From NCBI RefSeq assembly GCF_000013885.1, contig NC_007964.1, positions 1,970,001 to 2,034,000 on the forward strand: a stretch of DNA of 64,000 nucleotides, read 5' to 3'. A model generated the notes under the pieces. That model was not told the origin of the DNA, ran no database searches, and saw only the letters and a program-made list of their open reading frames with translations. Source of the stretch: Nitrobacter hamburgensis X14. Its GTDB lineage: Bacteria > Pseudomonadota > Alphaproteobacteria > Rhizobiales > Xanthobacteraceae. This document shows positions 42,105 through 50,533 of this stretch, one piece after another (position 1 is the first letter of the stretch; each line of letters opens with the position of its first letter). A program made the position numbers and the translations under genes.

Positions 42105-42492
42105 GGCAATTCCCCGACACGCAAAAACTGAAAGGCGAGTATAGCCTTAAGTATAGCCCTGAATACCCCGAATGCGCCAACCCCGGACGCTTACCAAATA
42201 CCGTTGGAGATGCGAATCATCGTATCTGTTGCCTCAAGTCCACTGCTCAAAAATCCACTGTTTGCTTCGGCCTCTTGGTGTCGCCGTCGATTCGATGCCA
42301 ATGCGCGGTACGCTTCCCGCGTATCTCCCGTTCGAATTGTCGCCACGGACGATCCGCGGCTGTCGCTATGTGGGCCGCCGGGCAGGCCGCCCTTTCCCCG
42401 CCGTAATCGGCGTGTTAACCGGGACGCCTGCGAGCGGCTTGGATATCTGTACAATGGTCCGGCCCTGATTCGAGCCTCACAAAGCCGCAAAG
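42105..42492. other. 388-bp gap without a supported gene
   Basis: Divergent region between the FecR-domain gene and the DUF2155 gene. It contains the direct repeat AGTATAGCC twice near 42136-42156. No coding frame is supported. Confidence 0.55.
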
Positions 42493-43413
42493 ATGTTTCG
42501 AACCATTGTCATAGCCGGTTGTGCGGCTTTCGCGGTTGCTGCCCTGGTCGCGGCTGCGTCGCCTGCGCGCGCGCAAATAGGCAATATCTTTTCGGATCCC
42601 CCGCCGCGACCGCCGGGCACCATTCCGCGCGGGCAGGCCGCGCCCGAGGACGACGAGGAAGAAGTGCCGGACCTGCCGCAAGGACGCGTGCTGCCTGCGC
42701 CGCTGCATTTGCCGCCAGGGCAGGGCGCTCCACCTCCCGGTTCGGTTCAGACCCAGCCATTGCCGCCGCCGCCCGGAACCACCGTGGTTCCGCAGAATGC
42801 GCCCGGTGGAGTTGCGGTCGCGCCGCCTTCGCCCAATCAGACGCCCGCACAGCATCCGCCGCGCTCGGCTCCGCCCACGCCGGCCACGCTGCAACCGGGC
42901 GATGAGGTCGTCACCGAGCCACCGGCCCAGAAGGTCATCAACAAGAAGGCCGTGTTCTCGGGCCTCGACAAGATCACCGGCCGCATCATCCATTTCGACG
43001 AGGATGTCGGTGAAACCGTGCAGTTCGGCGCGCTGCGGGTGAAGACCGATGCCTGCTACACGCGCCCCGCGACGGAAGCGGCCAATACCGACGCCTTCGT
43101 CGAGGTCGATGAGATCACCCTTCAGGGCGAGGTGAAGCGGATTTTCTCCGGCTGGATGTTCGCGGCGAGCCCCGGCCTGCATGGCGTCGAGCATCCGGTC
43201 TATGATGTCTGGCTGACCGACTGCAAGGATCCGGAAACGACCGTTATCGCCGCGCAGCCGGATCAGCCGAAACCGGCGCCGCCGCCCACCAAGCGCTCGC
43301 CGCGACAATCCACGCGCCAGCCGCGTCAACCAGCGCCGCCGCCGCAACCGGCGCCACCACCGCCGCAGCAGCAGCCACGGAGCAATCCGTTCTTCCCGCC
43401 GTTCCAGCGATAG
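42493..43413 (+). CDS. DUF2155 exported protein
   Basis: 306 residues. A signal peptide ends at SPARAQ. Residues 35-145 are Pro-rich. The DUF2155 domain spans about 155-250: KAVFSGLDKITGRIIHFDED, QFGALRVKTDACYTRP and FSGWMFAASPGLHGVEHPVY then DVWLTDC, with two cysteines. The tail is Pro/Gln-rich. A periplasmic protein of unknown function, usually encoded beside NDUFA12 in alphaproteobacteria. Confidence 0.92.
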   Translation: MFRTIVIAGCAAFAVAALVAAASPARAQIGNIFSDPPPRPPGTIPRGQAAPEDDEEEVPDLPQGRVLPAPLHLPPGQGAPPPGSVQTQPLPPPPGTTVVPQNAPGGVAVAPPSPNQTPAQHPPRSAPPTPATLQPGDEVVTEPPAQKVINKKAVFSGLDKITGRIIHFDEDVGETVQFGALRVKTDACYTRPATEAANTDAFVEVDEITLQGEVKRIFSGWMFAASPGLHGVEHPVYDVWLTDCKDPETTVIAAQPDQPKPAPPPTKRSPRQSTRQPRQPAPPPQPAPPPPQQQPRSNPFFPPFQR

Positions 43414-43584
43414 TCCTCTGGTGGAGTGAATTTGGCATTCGCTGCCCACTTCGCAGCCAATCCGGCAAGCGAATGTCAAACGCGCCTGTCTGGAAGTAAT
43501 AGCGGCATTGGCGAAACCGACGAACTGACGGCAAGTTACCGGACCAGCCCCGGCATTGTTCGATGCGCTATTCGCCAGGCTGCG

Positions 43585-44589
43585 TTAAGTCGCTGCGGAC
43601 CCTGATTGGCCAATCCTCAGCGTGCGTCTCGATGCGAGAAACTGTTTTCCCTTTTCAGTCACGGACCAGGCGATGTGATTGGAAAAACCCGCTATGATCG
43701 ACCGAGACTTGATCAAGCCCAGAGCCTCCAGTTTATCCCGGACGACGATCGCGCTCTTTTCGCCAAGCTCGCAATAGTCCGAAATGTGAAGGTTTTGCCG
43801 GTACCAATATCCGACAAGTTCTCGAACGTATGCCTCCGATGGGCTCTTGAGGAGGTGGTCGTATAGTCCGACAAAAAGATCGCTCAATGAAATTGTCCGG
43901 GATATCGAGTCTGGAAACCCTTCTTCCGATCGATAGACAAGCAGTTCTACGGTAACTGAATCGGCTGATGCTACGAGAGTCGGGTTAGTTGATGACTCGT
44001 CGCGATTGAGATCGGCGAGCTTCTGACGAAAATCCGTGTTCTCGATGCGGAGTCTTTCCAGTTCCTGGAGGACCTTTGGATCGATGGCTTGATCACCGCG
44101 TATCCAGCCAACCCCTGGCTTCAAATTCACAGCGGTCGCGACGGCCAGCATGACTTTCATGCAAAGATCGTTTTCGTTGTTCCAAAATTCGACGATGCGG
44201 CCGGTGCTCAAACGAGCTTTGAAAGCGTCCAGCTTTTCTTTTAGCCGTGCGTCCGTTTCGGTCTTGCCGATTGCAATGTTGCCTGGGTTTTCAGGAAGGA
44301 ACGCAAGGATAGGAATGTCTTTTGAGCGCGCGTATTCAAACTCTTCTTCTGTGAAGCTCAGCCCATCATCGGAGAGCGAGCCGTAACGGCCGCCCGCGAT
44401 CACGACGTAATAGTCGCTGCGATCAATGATCCGCTTAATATAGTCGAGTTGCTGTTGATCGGTTGCTGGAAACAATTCCAGGCCAGCAGGCATATATCCC
44501 GCTTTTGCCAACGTGTTGCTGACGGCCTGTCGTTCGTCCTGCAAATCGGTGGAGGTCGAACTAATGAAAATCTGGAAAACCCGATCCAC
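43585..44589 (-). CDS. DUF4062 protein with C-terminal winged-helix-like region
   Basis: 334 residues from a GTG at 44589. Residues 4-95 are a clear DUF4062 domain: FQIFISSTSTDLQDERQAVS, IDRSDYYVVIAGGRYGSL and SFTEEEFEYARSKDIPILAF. A short coiled coil (about 173-200) follows, then a C-terminal part, ELGEKSAIVVRDKLEALGLI and HIAWSVTEKGKQFLA, like a winged helix. DUF4062 resembles TIR and related nucleotide-sensing domains and is often found in defence-type proteins; no partner gene is visible here. Its lower GC and more A/T-ending codons set it apart from its neighbours. Confidence 0.8.
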   Translation of the reverse strand: MDRVFQIFISSTSTDLQDERQAVSNTLAKAGYMPAGLELFPATDQQQLDYIKRIIDRSDYYVVIAGGRYGSLSDDGLSFTEEEFEYARSKDIPILAFLPENPGNIAIGKTETDARLKEKLDAFKARLSTGRIVEFWNNENDLCMKVMLAVATAVNLKPGVGWIRGDQAIDPKVLQELERLRIENTDFRQKLADLNRDESSTNPTLVASADSVTVELLVYRSEEGFPDSISRTISLSDLFVGLYDHLLKSPSEAYVRELVGYWYRQNLHISDYCELGEKSAIVVRDKLEALGLIKSRSIIAGFSNHIAWSVTEKGKQFLASRRTLRIGQSGSAAT

Positions 44590-44845
44590 TTGAATTTTTC
44601 CTCATCCTCACCAATCCGGCCAACAGCCGTCCTCCTCAGAACGACCGGTGCGATGCCGACAGCCGTCAAGGTCAGCGGTACGGCCAGCACCTGCAGCCCG
44701 TCAATCGTCTGTCATAGGGCTAGTATAACCAGGAGCCGTTCCCGGTGGGCGTCGCGACGCCCAGCCCGTTGATCCGGTCCGGCTTCAAATGTCGCAGCAG
44801 AAACCGTTAACCTTTTGTTTACCATCCGACTCCTAGGATTCGCTC

Positions 44846-45079
44846 ATGATGATCTCGCGCAGCAACACTCAGACCGACATCCGGTCGCTCGAAGCCGCCG
44901 CGGCGATAGCGCGCAGTGGCTTTGCCTGCATCTTTTCATCCTCCGACGAGTACGAGCGCGCGCTCATTACGGAACGTCGCGCCCGGGGTCGATATGCCGC
45001 CTCACGAAGCGGCTGGCCGACGATGGCCCTGATTGCTCTGGCGGTCACGATCGCGGGCACGGTTGCTTATTGCTTGTAG
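44846..45079 (+). CDS. Possible small membrane protein
   Basis: 77 residues, ATG 44846 (a second ATG follows directly). A polar N-terminal half and one predicted membrane helix at the C-terminus (TMALIALAVTIAGTVAYCL). No known family. It may belong to the accessory patch around the DUF4062 gene. Ribosome binding site weak. Confidence 0.4.
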   Translation: MMISRSNTQTDIRSLEAAAAIARSGFACIFSSSDEYERALITERRARGRYAASRSGWPTMALIALAVTIAGTVAYCL

Positions 45080-45233
45080 CAGCGCCGAAGCCGGCGATCG
45101 CGGAATTCGCGGGTTCGGCTTAGAAGAAGGTGCCGCAACCGGAATTCTGTTCGAAATCGGAATCGGACACCGGATTTTAACTGTGGCGGCACGGCGTGGT
45201 GGCGGGCTGCAGCCCGGGTGCTAGACTGGTGCG

Positions 45234-45425
45234 ATGATCCGGCTAGTCACAGTTGCATCGGTGATATCCACCTATCAGAAACCGGCGATTACGGTGGATA
45301 CGAATGACGACGCCCAAACCGACCTTTGGGCGAGCCGGCTGAACGTATCGCGCGACAGGCTGCTCGCAGCGATTTCCGAGGTGGGGCCGTCGCTTGCCGC
45401 GGTGCGCCACTACCTCGCGAAATAA
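45234..45425 (+). CDS. DUF3606-like small protein
   Basis: 63 residues. The C-terminal WASRLNVSRDRLLAAISEVG followed by PSLAAVRHYLAK matches the DUF3606 pattern (W-x-x-x-L-x-V-x-x-x-x-L-x-x-A-x-x-x-V-G). The first 20 residues are not typical, so the true start may lie further in. Function unknown. Confidence 0.6.
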   Translation: MIRLVTVASVISTYQKPAITVDTNDDAQTDLWASRLNVSRDRLLAAISEVGPSLAAVRHYLAK

Positions 45426-45605
45426 AACCTCAACCGGAGCGTTTACGCCGGCGATCCACCATATATTGCCCAAACATCAGGGAGGAGGCGCAACACCTTG
45501 GCCGCCCTGACCCGATGTGCTATCTGGCTGGAACCGCTTCGACCACCTGTTACTGCTGTTCACACCCGGTGTCTGACGGGCTGTGCCGCCAAGGATATTC
45601 TGTAG

Positions 45606-46910
45606 ATGAACTCCTCCGCCAAAACCGCCTCAGCGCCCGATTCCTTCTTTACGGCCACCCTGGCCGAGGCCGATCCCGAGATCGCCGCCGCGATCAAGGG
45701 CGAATTGGGCCGCCAGCGTCACGAGATCGAGTTGATCGCGTCCGAAAACATCGTCAGCCGCGCAGTTCTGGAAGCGCAGGGCTCGGTGATGACCAACAAA
45801 TACGCCGAGGGTTATCCGGGTGCGCGCTATTACGGTGGGTGCGAGTGGGTCGATGTCGCCGAAACGCTTGCAATCGAGCGGGCCAAAAAGCTGTTCGGCG
45901 CGCAGTTCGCCAACGTCCAGCCGAATTCCGGCAGCCAGATGAACCAGGCGGTGTTCCTGGCGCTGCTGCAGCCCGGTGATACCTTCATGGGGCTCGACCT
46001 CGCCGCCGGCGGTCACCTGACTCACGGCGCGCCGGTCAACATGTCCGGCAAGTGGTTCAAGGCCGCGCATTACACCGTGCGGCGCGACGATCACCTGATC
46101 GACATGGACGAGGTGGCGCGCCGTGCCGAGGAGGTCAAGCCGAAGCTGATCATCGCCGGCGGCTCGGCCTATTCACGGCCGTGGGACTTCAAGCGTTTCC
46201 GCGAGATCGCCGACAGCGTCGGCGCCTATCTGATGGTGGATATGGCGCACTTCGCCGGCCTCGTCGCCGGTGGCGTCCATGCCTCGCCGGTACCGCACGC
46301 GCATGTGACGACGACGACCACCCACAAGTCGCTGCGCGGTCCGCGCGGCGGCCTGATCCTGTGCAACGACGAGGCGCTCGCCAAGAAGTTCAATTCGGCG
46401 ATCTTCCCCGGCCTGCAGGGCGGCCCGCTGATGCATGTCATCGCCGCCAAGGCTGTGGCGTTCGGCGAGGCGTTGCGTCCGGACTTCAAGATCTACGCGA
46501 AGAATGTCGTCGAAAATGCCAAGGCGCTTGCCGAAAGTCTGCGCGGCAATGGTTTCGACATCATCTCCGGCGGCACCGACAACCACCTGATGCTGGTGGA
46601 CCTGCGGCCCAAGGGGCTGAGGGGCAACGTCTCCGAAAAGGCGCTGGTGCGCGCTGCGATCACCTGCAACAAGAACGGCATCCCCTTCGACCCCGAAAAG
46701 CCGTTCGTGACGTCGGGCCTGCGCCTCGGCACGCCGGCCGCCACCACGCGCGGCTTCGGTGTCGCCGAATTCAAGCAGGTCGGCGGCCTGATCGCGGAAG
46801 TGCTCAACGCCATCGCGCAGGCCGACGACGGCAAGGCCCCGCTGGTCGAGGCGGCGGTGAAGGAGAAGGTCAAGGCGCTGACCAATCGGTTTCCGATCTA
46901 CCAGGATTGA
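45606..46910 (+). CDS. glyA: Serine hydroxymethyltransferase
   Basis: Interconverts serine and glycine and loads one-carbon units on tetrahydrofolate. 434 residues. RQRHEIELIASENIVSRAVL, NKYAEGYPGARYYGGCE and the PLP lysine in TTTTTHKSLRGPRGG are present, with the substrate Arg in TSGLRLGTPAATTRG. First gene of the glyA-nrdR-ribD-ribE-ribH-nusB-thiL series. The 180-base leader has no riboswitch that I can name. Confidence 0.97.
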   Translation: MNSSAKTASAPDSFFTATLAEADPEIAAAIKGELGRQRHEIELIASENIVSRAVLEAQGSVMTNKYAEGYPGARYYGGCEWVDVAETLAIERAKKLFGAQFANVQPNSGSQMNQAVFLALLQPGDTFMGLDLAAGGHLTHGAPVNMSGKWFKAAHYTVRRDDHLIDMDEVARRAEEVKPKLIIAGGSAYSRPWDFKRFREIADSVGAYLMVDMAHFAGLVAGGVHASPVPHAHVTTTTTHKSLRGPRGGLILCNDEALAKKFNSAIFPGLQGGPLMHVIAAKAVAFGEALRPDFKIYAKNVVENAKALAESLRGNGFDIISGGTDNHLMLVDLRPKGLRGNVSEKALVRAAITCNKNGIPFDPEKPFVTSGLRLGTPAATTRGFGVAEFKQVGGLIAEVLNAIAQADDGKAPLVEAAVKEKVKALTNRFPIYQD

Positions 46911-46953
46911 TGAGTGCGCGTATGTTGTTCGGAGGCGTTTCGATATTTTCTGC

Positions 46954-47064
46954 GTCATGCGCGGGATTAACTCGCGTATCCATCCTCCTGAAAACGATGG
47001 ATTACCGGGTTGTGAGAAAGCGATGCGGCGCCGTTCTTCGAACGGCTGTGCCCGGCGATGGCAA
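46954..47064. repeat. Palindromic repeat, copy 2, with an internal insertion
   Basis: The left arm GTCATGCGCGGGATTAACTCGCG and the centre CATCCTCC..GATGGATT match the repeat before queA. The right arm ACCGGGTTGTG..GTGCCCGGCGATGGC is split by about 34 bases, including GCGCCGTTCTTCGAACGGC, which folds into a hairpin of its own. A similar segment, GACGCCGTTCTTTTGAACGG, occurs near 48723-48742, after ribD. Confidence 0.7.
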
Positions 47065-47077
47065 GGTGGGTTGAGCG

Positions 47078-47560
47078 ATGCGTTGCCCGAGCTGCAACAG
47101 TCTGGATACCCAAGTGAAGGATTCCCGGCCGACCGAGGATTCGGCCGTCATCCGTCGCCGGCGCGTTTGCATGGCCTGCAATTTCCGCTTCACGACGTTC
47201 GAGCGGGTGCAACTGCGCGAACTCACGGTCATCAAGCGTAACGGGCGGCGGGTGCCGTTCGACCGCGACAAGCTGGTACGTTCGCTGCAAATCAGCCTGC
47301 GCAAACGGCCGGTTGAGCCCGAGCGCGTCGAAACCATGGTGTCGGCCATCGTCCGTGAACTCGAGAGCGGCGGCGAGGCGGAGATTTCCTCCGAGATCAT
47401 CGGCGAGATCGTAATGGAACATCTGCGGAGCCTCGACGATGTCGCCTATGTGCGCTTCGCCTCGGTTTATCGCAATTTCCGGGAGGCCAAGGACTTCGAG
47501 GCGGTGCTGGGCGAACTCTCCAGCGAGGACGACGCGCGGCCTGTGCCGCTGCGCAAATGA
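47078..47560 (+). CDS. nrdR: Transcriptional repressor NrdR
   Basis: 160 residues. An N-terminal zinc ribbon with CPSC and CMAC, MRCPSCNSLDTQVKDSRPTE, and an ATP-cone domain (about 48-140) with VIKRNGRRVPFDRDKLVRSL. It represses ribonucleotide reductase genes in response to ATP/dATP. Its stop overlaps the ribD start by four bases (ATGA). Confidence 0.97.
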   Translation: MRCPSCNSLDTQVKDSRPTEDSAVIRRRRVCMACNFRFTTFERVQLRELTVIKRNGRRVPFDRDKLVRSLQISLRKRPVEPERVETMVSAIVRELESGGEAEISSEIIGEIVMEHLRSLDDVAYVRFASVYRNFREAKDFEAVLGELSSEDDARPVPLRK

Positions 47561-48708
47561 TCTTCCGCATTCTGGAAGAGCAGTACGGCGAAAAACTCCG
47601 GAAGGCCAAGGCCGTTGACTTGCGTTTCATGCAACTAGCGCTGGCGCTGGGTCGCCGCAGCCTGGGCGCGAGCGCGCCCAATCCGGCCGTCGGCGCCGTC
47701 ATCGTGAAAGACGATGTGATCGTCGGCCGCGGCTGGACCCAGCCGGGAGGGCGCCCGCACGCCGAGGCCGAGGCGCTGCGGCGCGCGGGCGAGGCGGCGC
47801 GCGGCGCGACGCTGTATGTCACGCTGGAGCCGTGTTCGCATGTCGGAAAAACGCCGCCATGCGCCGATGCCGTGATCGCGGCCGGCATCACGCGTGTCGT
47901 GTCCGCAATCGAGGATCCCACTCCGGAAGTCGCGGGGCAGGGCCATGCGCGGCTGCGGGCCGCCGGAATATCGGTCGATGTCGGACTTTGCGCAGCCGAG
48001 GCGGCACACCATCATGCCGGGCATTTCCGGCGGATCCGGGACAAGCGCCCGCACGTCATCCTCAAGCTCGCGGTGTCCAGCGACGGAAGGATCGCTGCGG
48101 CCGGAGGCGTACCGGTCGCTATTACGGGCGAGGCGGCCAAGGCGCGGGTGCATCTGCTGCGCGCGCAATGCAACGCCATTCTGGTCGGCATCGGCACCGT
48201 GCTGGCCGACAATCCTCTCCTGACCTGCCGCCTTCCCGGCATGGAAGCGCGCTCGCCGCTGCGTGTGGTGCTGGATCACGCGCTGCGTATTCCGCACGAC
48301 AGCCGGCTGGTCCGGTCCGCGCGCGAGACCCCGCTTTGGGTGATGGCATCGGATCTTGCCCAGGCACCCGTAGCCATGAAGCTCGGCGCCGCGGGCGTGC
48401 AGGTACTGCGCGTTCCGGTCGCGGCTGGAGCGCCCGGGCTTGACCTGGCGGCAATTCTCCGCGCCCTGTCCGAAAGAGGCGTCACCCGTCTGGTGGTCGA
48501 AGGCGGTGCGCGTGTTGCATCGTCATTCGTCGCGGCCGGTCTGGTCGACGAAGCCTGGCTGCTGCGTGGTCCCGATCCGATCGGCGACGACGGCGTGGCG
48601 GCGCTTGGCGCCTTGCCGCTGACCGCCATCACCGGGTCGCCGCAGTTCAGGGCGTGTGCAAGCAAGACGCTGGATCAGGACACTCTCGCGATTTACGAGC
48701 GTGTCTAG
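47557..48708 (+). CDS. ribD: Bifunctional riboflavin deaminase/reductase RibD
   Basis: 383 residues. The deaminase domain (about 24-145) has the zinc site HAEAEAL and PCSHVGKTPPCADAVIAAG, and SAPNPAVGAVIV. The reductase domain (about 165-380) includes RPHVILKLAVSSDGRIA, AILVGIGTVLADNPLLTCR and RLVVEGGARVASSFV. Two consecutive steps of riboflavin synthesis. The start overlaps nrdR; the first 24 residues before FMQLALALG are an extension common in this position. Confidence 0.95.
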   Translation: MIFRILEEQYGEKLRKAKAVDLRFMQLALALGRRSLGASAPNPAVGAVIVKDDVIVGRGWTQPGGRPHAEAEALRRAGEAARGATLYVTLEPCSHVGKTPPCADAVIAAGITRVVSAIEDPTPEVAGQGHARLRAAGISVDVGLCAAEAAHHHAGHFRRIRDKRPHVILKLAVSSDGRIAAAGGVPVAITGEAAKARVHLLRAQCNAILVGIGTVLADNPLLTCRLPGMEARSPLRVVLDHALRIPHDSRLVRSARETPLWVMASDLAQAPVAMKLGAAGVQVLRVPVAAGAPGLDLAAILRALSERGVTRLVVEGGARVASSFVAAGLVDEAWLLRGPDPIGDDGVAALGALPLTAITGSPQFRACASKTLDQDTLAIYERV

Positions 48709-48794
48709 ATCGAGCTAGCGAAGCGACGCCGTTCTTTTGAACGGTTATGCCTGGCGATGACGGTCGCAGGTATTGAATTATTCGGAAGGTTCTG

Positions 48795-49403
48795 ATGTTC
48801 ACCGGCATAGTGACCGACATCGGCGAGATCGAAAACCTGACGCAGACGGCGCAGGGTCGGCTGCACCGGCTGCGCATCCTGTGCCGCTATGACCAAAGCA
48901 CCATCGCCGTCGGCGCGTCGATCGCCTGCAACGGCGTGTGTCTGACCACCGTCGCCTCGGGGGTCGCCGACGGCCGGACCTGGTTCGATGTCGATGTCGG
49001 AGCGGAGACGCTCGACGTGACCACGGCAAAGCACTGGGCGGCGGGAACGCGGCTCAATCTCGAACGTGCGCTGAAAATCGGCGACGAACTCGGCGGCCAC
49101 ATCGTCGCAGGCCATGCCGACGGGATCGCCGCTATCGTCGCGCGCGACGATCTGCACGGCATGGCGCGCTTTGAATTGCGCACCAACCGGGATTTGGCGC
49201 GCTTCATCGCGGCCAAAGGCTCGGTGACGCTGGATGGCGTATCGCTGACGGTGAACACCGTTCGGGACGAGGCGTTTTCGGTGCTCATCATTCCGCACAC
49301 GCTCAGCTCCACCACGCTGAGCGTTTGGCGCGCGGGCAGCGAGGTCAATATCGAGGTCGACATGATGGCGCGTTATGCGGCGCGGCTGAGCGAGATGAAG
49401 TAG
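48795..49403 (+). CDS. ribE: Riboflavin synthase alpha chain
   Basis: 202 residues, made of two lumazine-binding repeats. MFTGIVTDIGEIENL opens the first; NGVCLTTVA and ERALKIGDELGGHIVAGHAD follow; the second repeat has DGVSLTVNTVRDEAFSVLII and PHTLSSTTLS. Dismutates two molecules of dimethyl-ribityllumazine to riboflavin. Lies between ribD and ribH. Confidence 0.96.
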   Translation: MFTGIVTDIGEIENLTQTAQGRLHRLRILCRYDQSTIAVGASIACNGVCLTTVASGVADGRTWFDVDVGAETLDVTTAKHWAAGTRLNLERALKIGDELGGHIVAGHADGIAAIVARDDLHGMARFELRTNRDLARFIAAKGSVTLDGVSLTVNTVRDEAFSVLIIPHTLSSTTLSVWRAGSEVNIEVDMMARYAARLSEMK

Positions 49404-49422
49404 GCCTCATCGACAGAAAAAA

Positions 49423-49488
49423 TATGCGCGGGCTTGACCGGCGTATCCATCCCCCTAACAAGACGAATTGCCGGGTCAGCCCGGTGGA
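49423..49488. repeat. Palindromic repeat, copy 3 (short)
   Basis: ATGCGCGGGCTTGACCGGCG, TATCCATCC and ATTGCCGGGTCAGCCCGGTGG match the two arms of copies 1 and 2. Sits between ribE and ribH, 18 bases before the ribH start. Confidence 0.7.
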
Positions 49489-49505
49489 CGAAACCGGGAC
49501 ACAGC

Positions 49506-49997
49506 ATGGCGGACGCACGACGCGCACCACTCAAGGATCGGACCGACGTCTCGGGCGCACGCGCCCTGATCGTCGAGGCGCGGTTTTACGATGATATCCA
49601 GGATGCGCTGCTCGAAGGTGCGGTCGCCGAATTGAGCGCTGCAGGCGTCAGCTATGATGTCGTCACCGTTCCCGGCGCTCTGGAAATTCCGGCGGCAATC
49701 GCCATCGCGCTCGATGCGGCCGAGCGGAGCGGCAAGCCTTACGATGCTGTCGTCGCGCTCGGCTGCGTGGTGCGGGGCGACACCATCCATTTTGAGATCG
49801 TCTCGATGGAATCCTCCCGCGCGCTGATGGATCTGTCGGTTCAGCGGCGCGTGCCCCTCGGCAACGGCATCATAACGGTCAATACCGATGCACAGGCGTG
49901 GGCGAGGGCGCGCGCGAGCGAGTTGAACAAGGGCGGCGACGCGGCGCGGGCGGCGCTGACGATGTTGCGGATCAAGCGCCGATTGGCGAAGGCATAA
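49506..49997 (+). CDS. ribH: 6,7-dimethyl-8-ribityllumazine synthase
   Basis: 163 residues from the ATG at 49506. ALIVEARFYDDIQDALLEGA, VPGALEIPAAIAIAL and ALGCVVRGDTIHFEIVSMES are the active-site segments, with the catalytic His in DTIHFE. NGIITVNTDAQAWAR follows. Assembles the lumazine that RibE uses. The upstream in-frame ATG at 49434 lies in a repeat and is not used. Confidence 0.96.
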   Translation: MADARRAPLKDRTDVSGARALIVEARFYDDIQDALLEGAVAELSAAGVSYDVVTVPGALEIPAAIAIALDAAERSGKPYDAVVALGCVVRGDTIHFEIVSMESSRALMDLSVQRRVPLGNGIITVNTDAQAWARARASELNKGGDAARAALTMLRIKRRLAKA

Positions 49998-50004
49998 CGG
50001 CGCG

Positions 50005-50487
50005 ATGGCGGACATCAGGCAAAACATCGACAAGAAGGCCAACAGGCGCGGCGCGGCGCGGCTCGCCGCGGTGCAGGCGCTATATCAGATGGAGATCGGC
50101 GGCGCGGGGATCAACGATGTCTTCGCGGAGTTCGAAAGCCACTGGCTCGGCAGCGAGGTCGAAGGCGACAAATATCTTCCCGCAGAAGCCGCGTTCTTCC
50201 GCGACGTGGTGGCGGGCGTGGTCCGCGACCAGGCCAGGCTGGATCCATTGATCGACGACGCGCTGTCGAGGGGTTGGCCGCTGAAGCGGATCGACGCTAT
50301 CCTGCGCGCGGTGCTGCGCGCTGGCTCGTACGAATTGGAGCACCGCAAGGATGTTCCGGCGCGGGTCGTGGTGTCCGAATATGTCGATGTCGCGCACGCC
50401 TTCATTGAAAAGGAGGAGGTGGGCATGGTCAACGCGGTGCTCGATCAGATCGCGCGCCGTTTCCGCGCCGGCGAGTTTGCGCGCTGA
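50005..50487 (+). CDS. nusB: Transcription antitermination factor NusB
   Basis: 160 residues, all-helical. RRGAARLAAVQALYQMEIGG at the N-terminus and WPLKRIDAILRAVLRAGSYEL, then PARVVVSEYVDVAHAF, are the conserved RNA- and NusE-contacting parts. Takes part in antitermination of rRNA operons. Seven bases after ribH, as in most bacteria. Confidence 0.96.
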   Translation: MADIRQNIDKKANRRGAARLAAVQALYQMEIGGAGINDVFAEFESHWLGSEVEGDKYLPAEAAFFRDVVAGVVRDQARLDPLIDDALSRGWPLKRIDAILRAVLRAGSYELEHRKDVPARVVVSEYVDVAHAFIEKEEVGMVNAVLDQIARRFRAGEFAR

Positions 50488-50533
50488 CGGGTGCCGATGC
50501 GGATAGACAGATGAACCCAGGTGGATCGAAAAC

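Noticed and set aside
42191..42490. 99-codon frame on the minus strand before the DUF2155 gene
   Set aside because: Low-quality composition and no start signal.
44590..44760. Hydrophobic minus-strand frame upstream of the DUF4062 gene
   Set aside because: The short stretch PLTLTAVGIAPVVLRR looks protein-like, but it shifts out of frame within the next gene and no family could be recognised.
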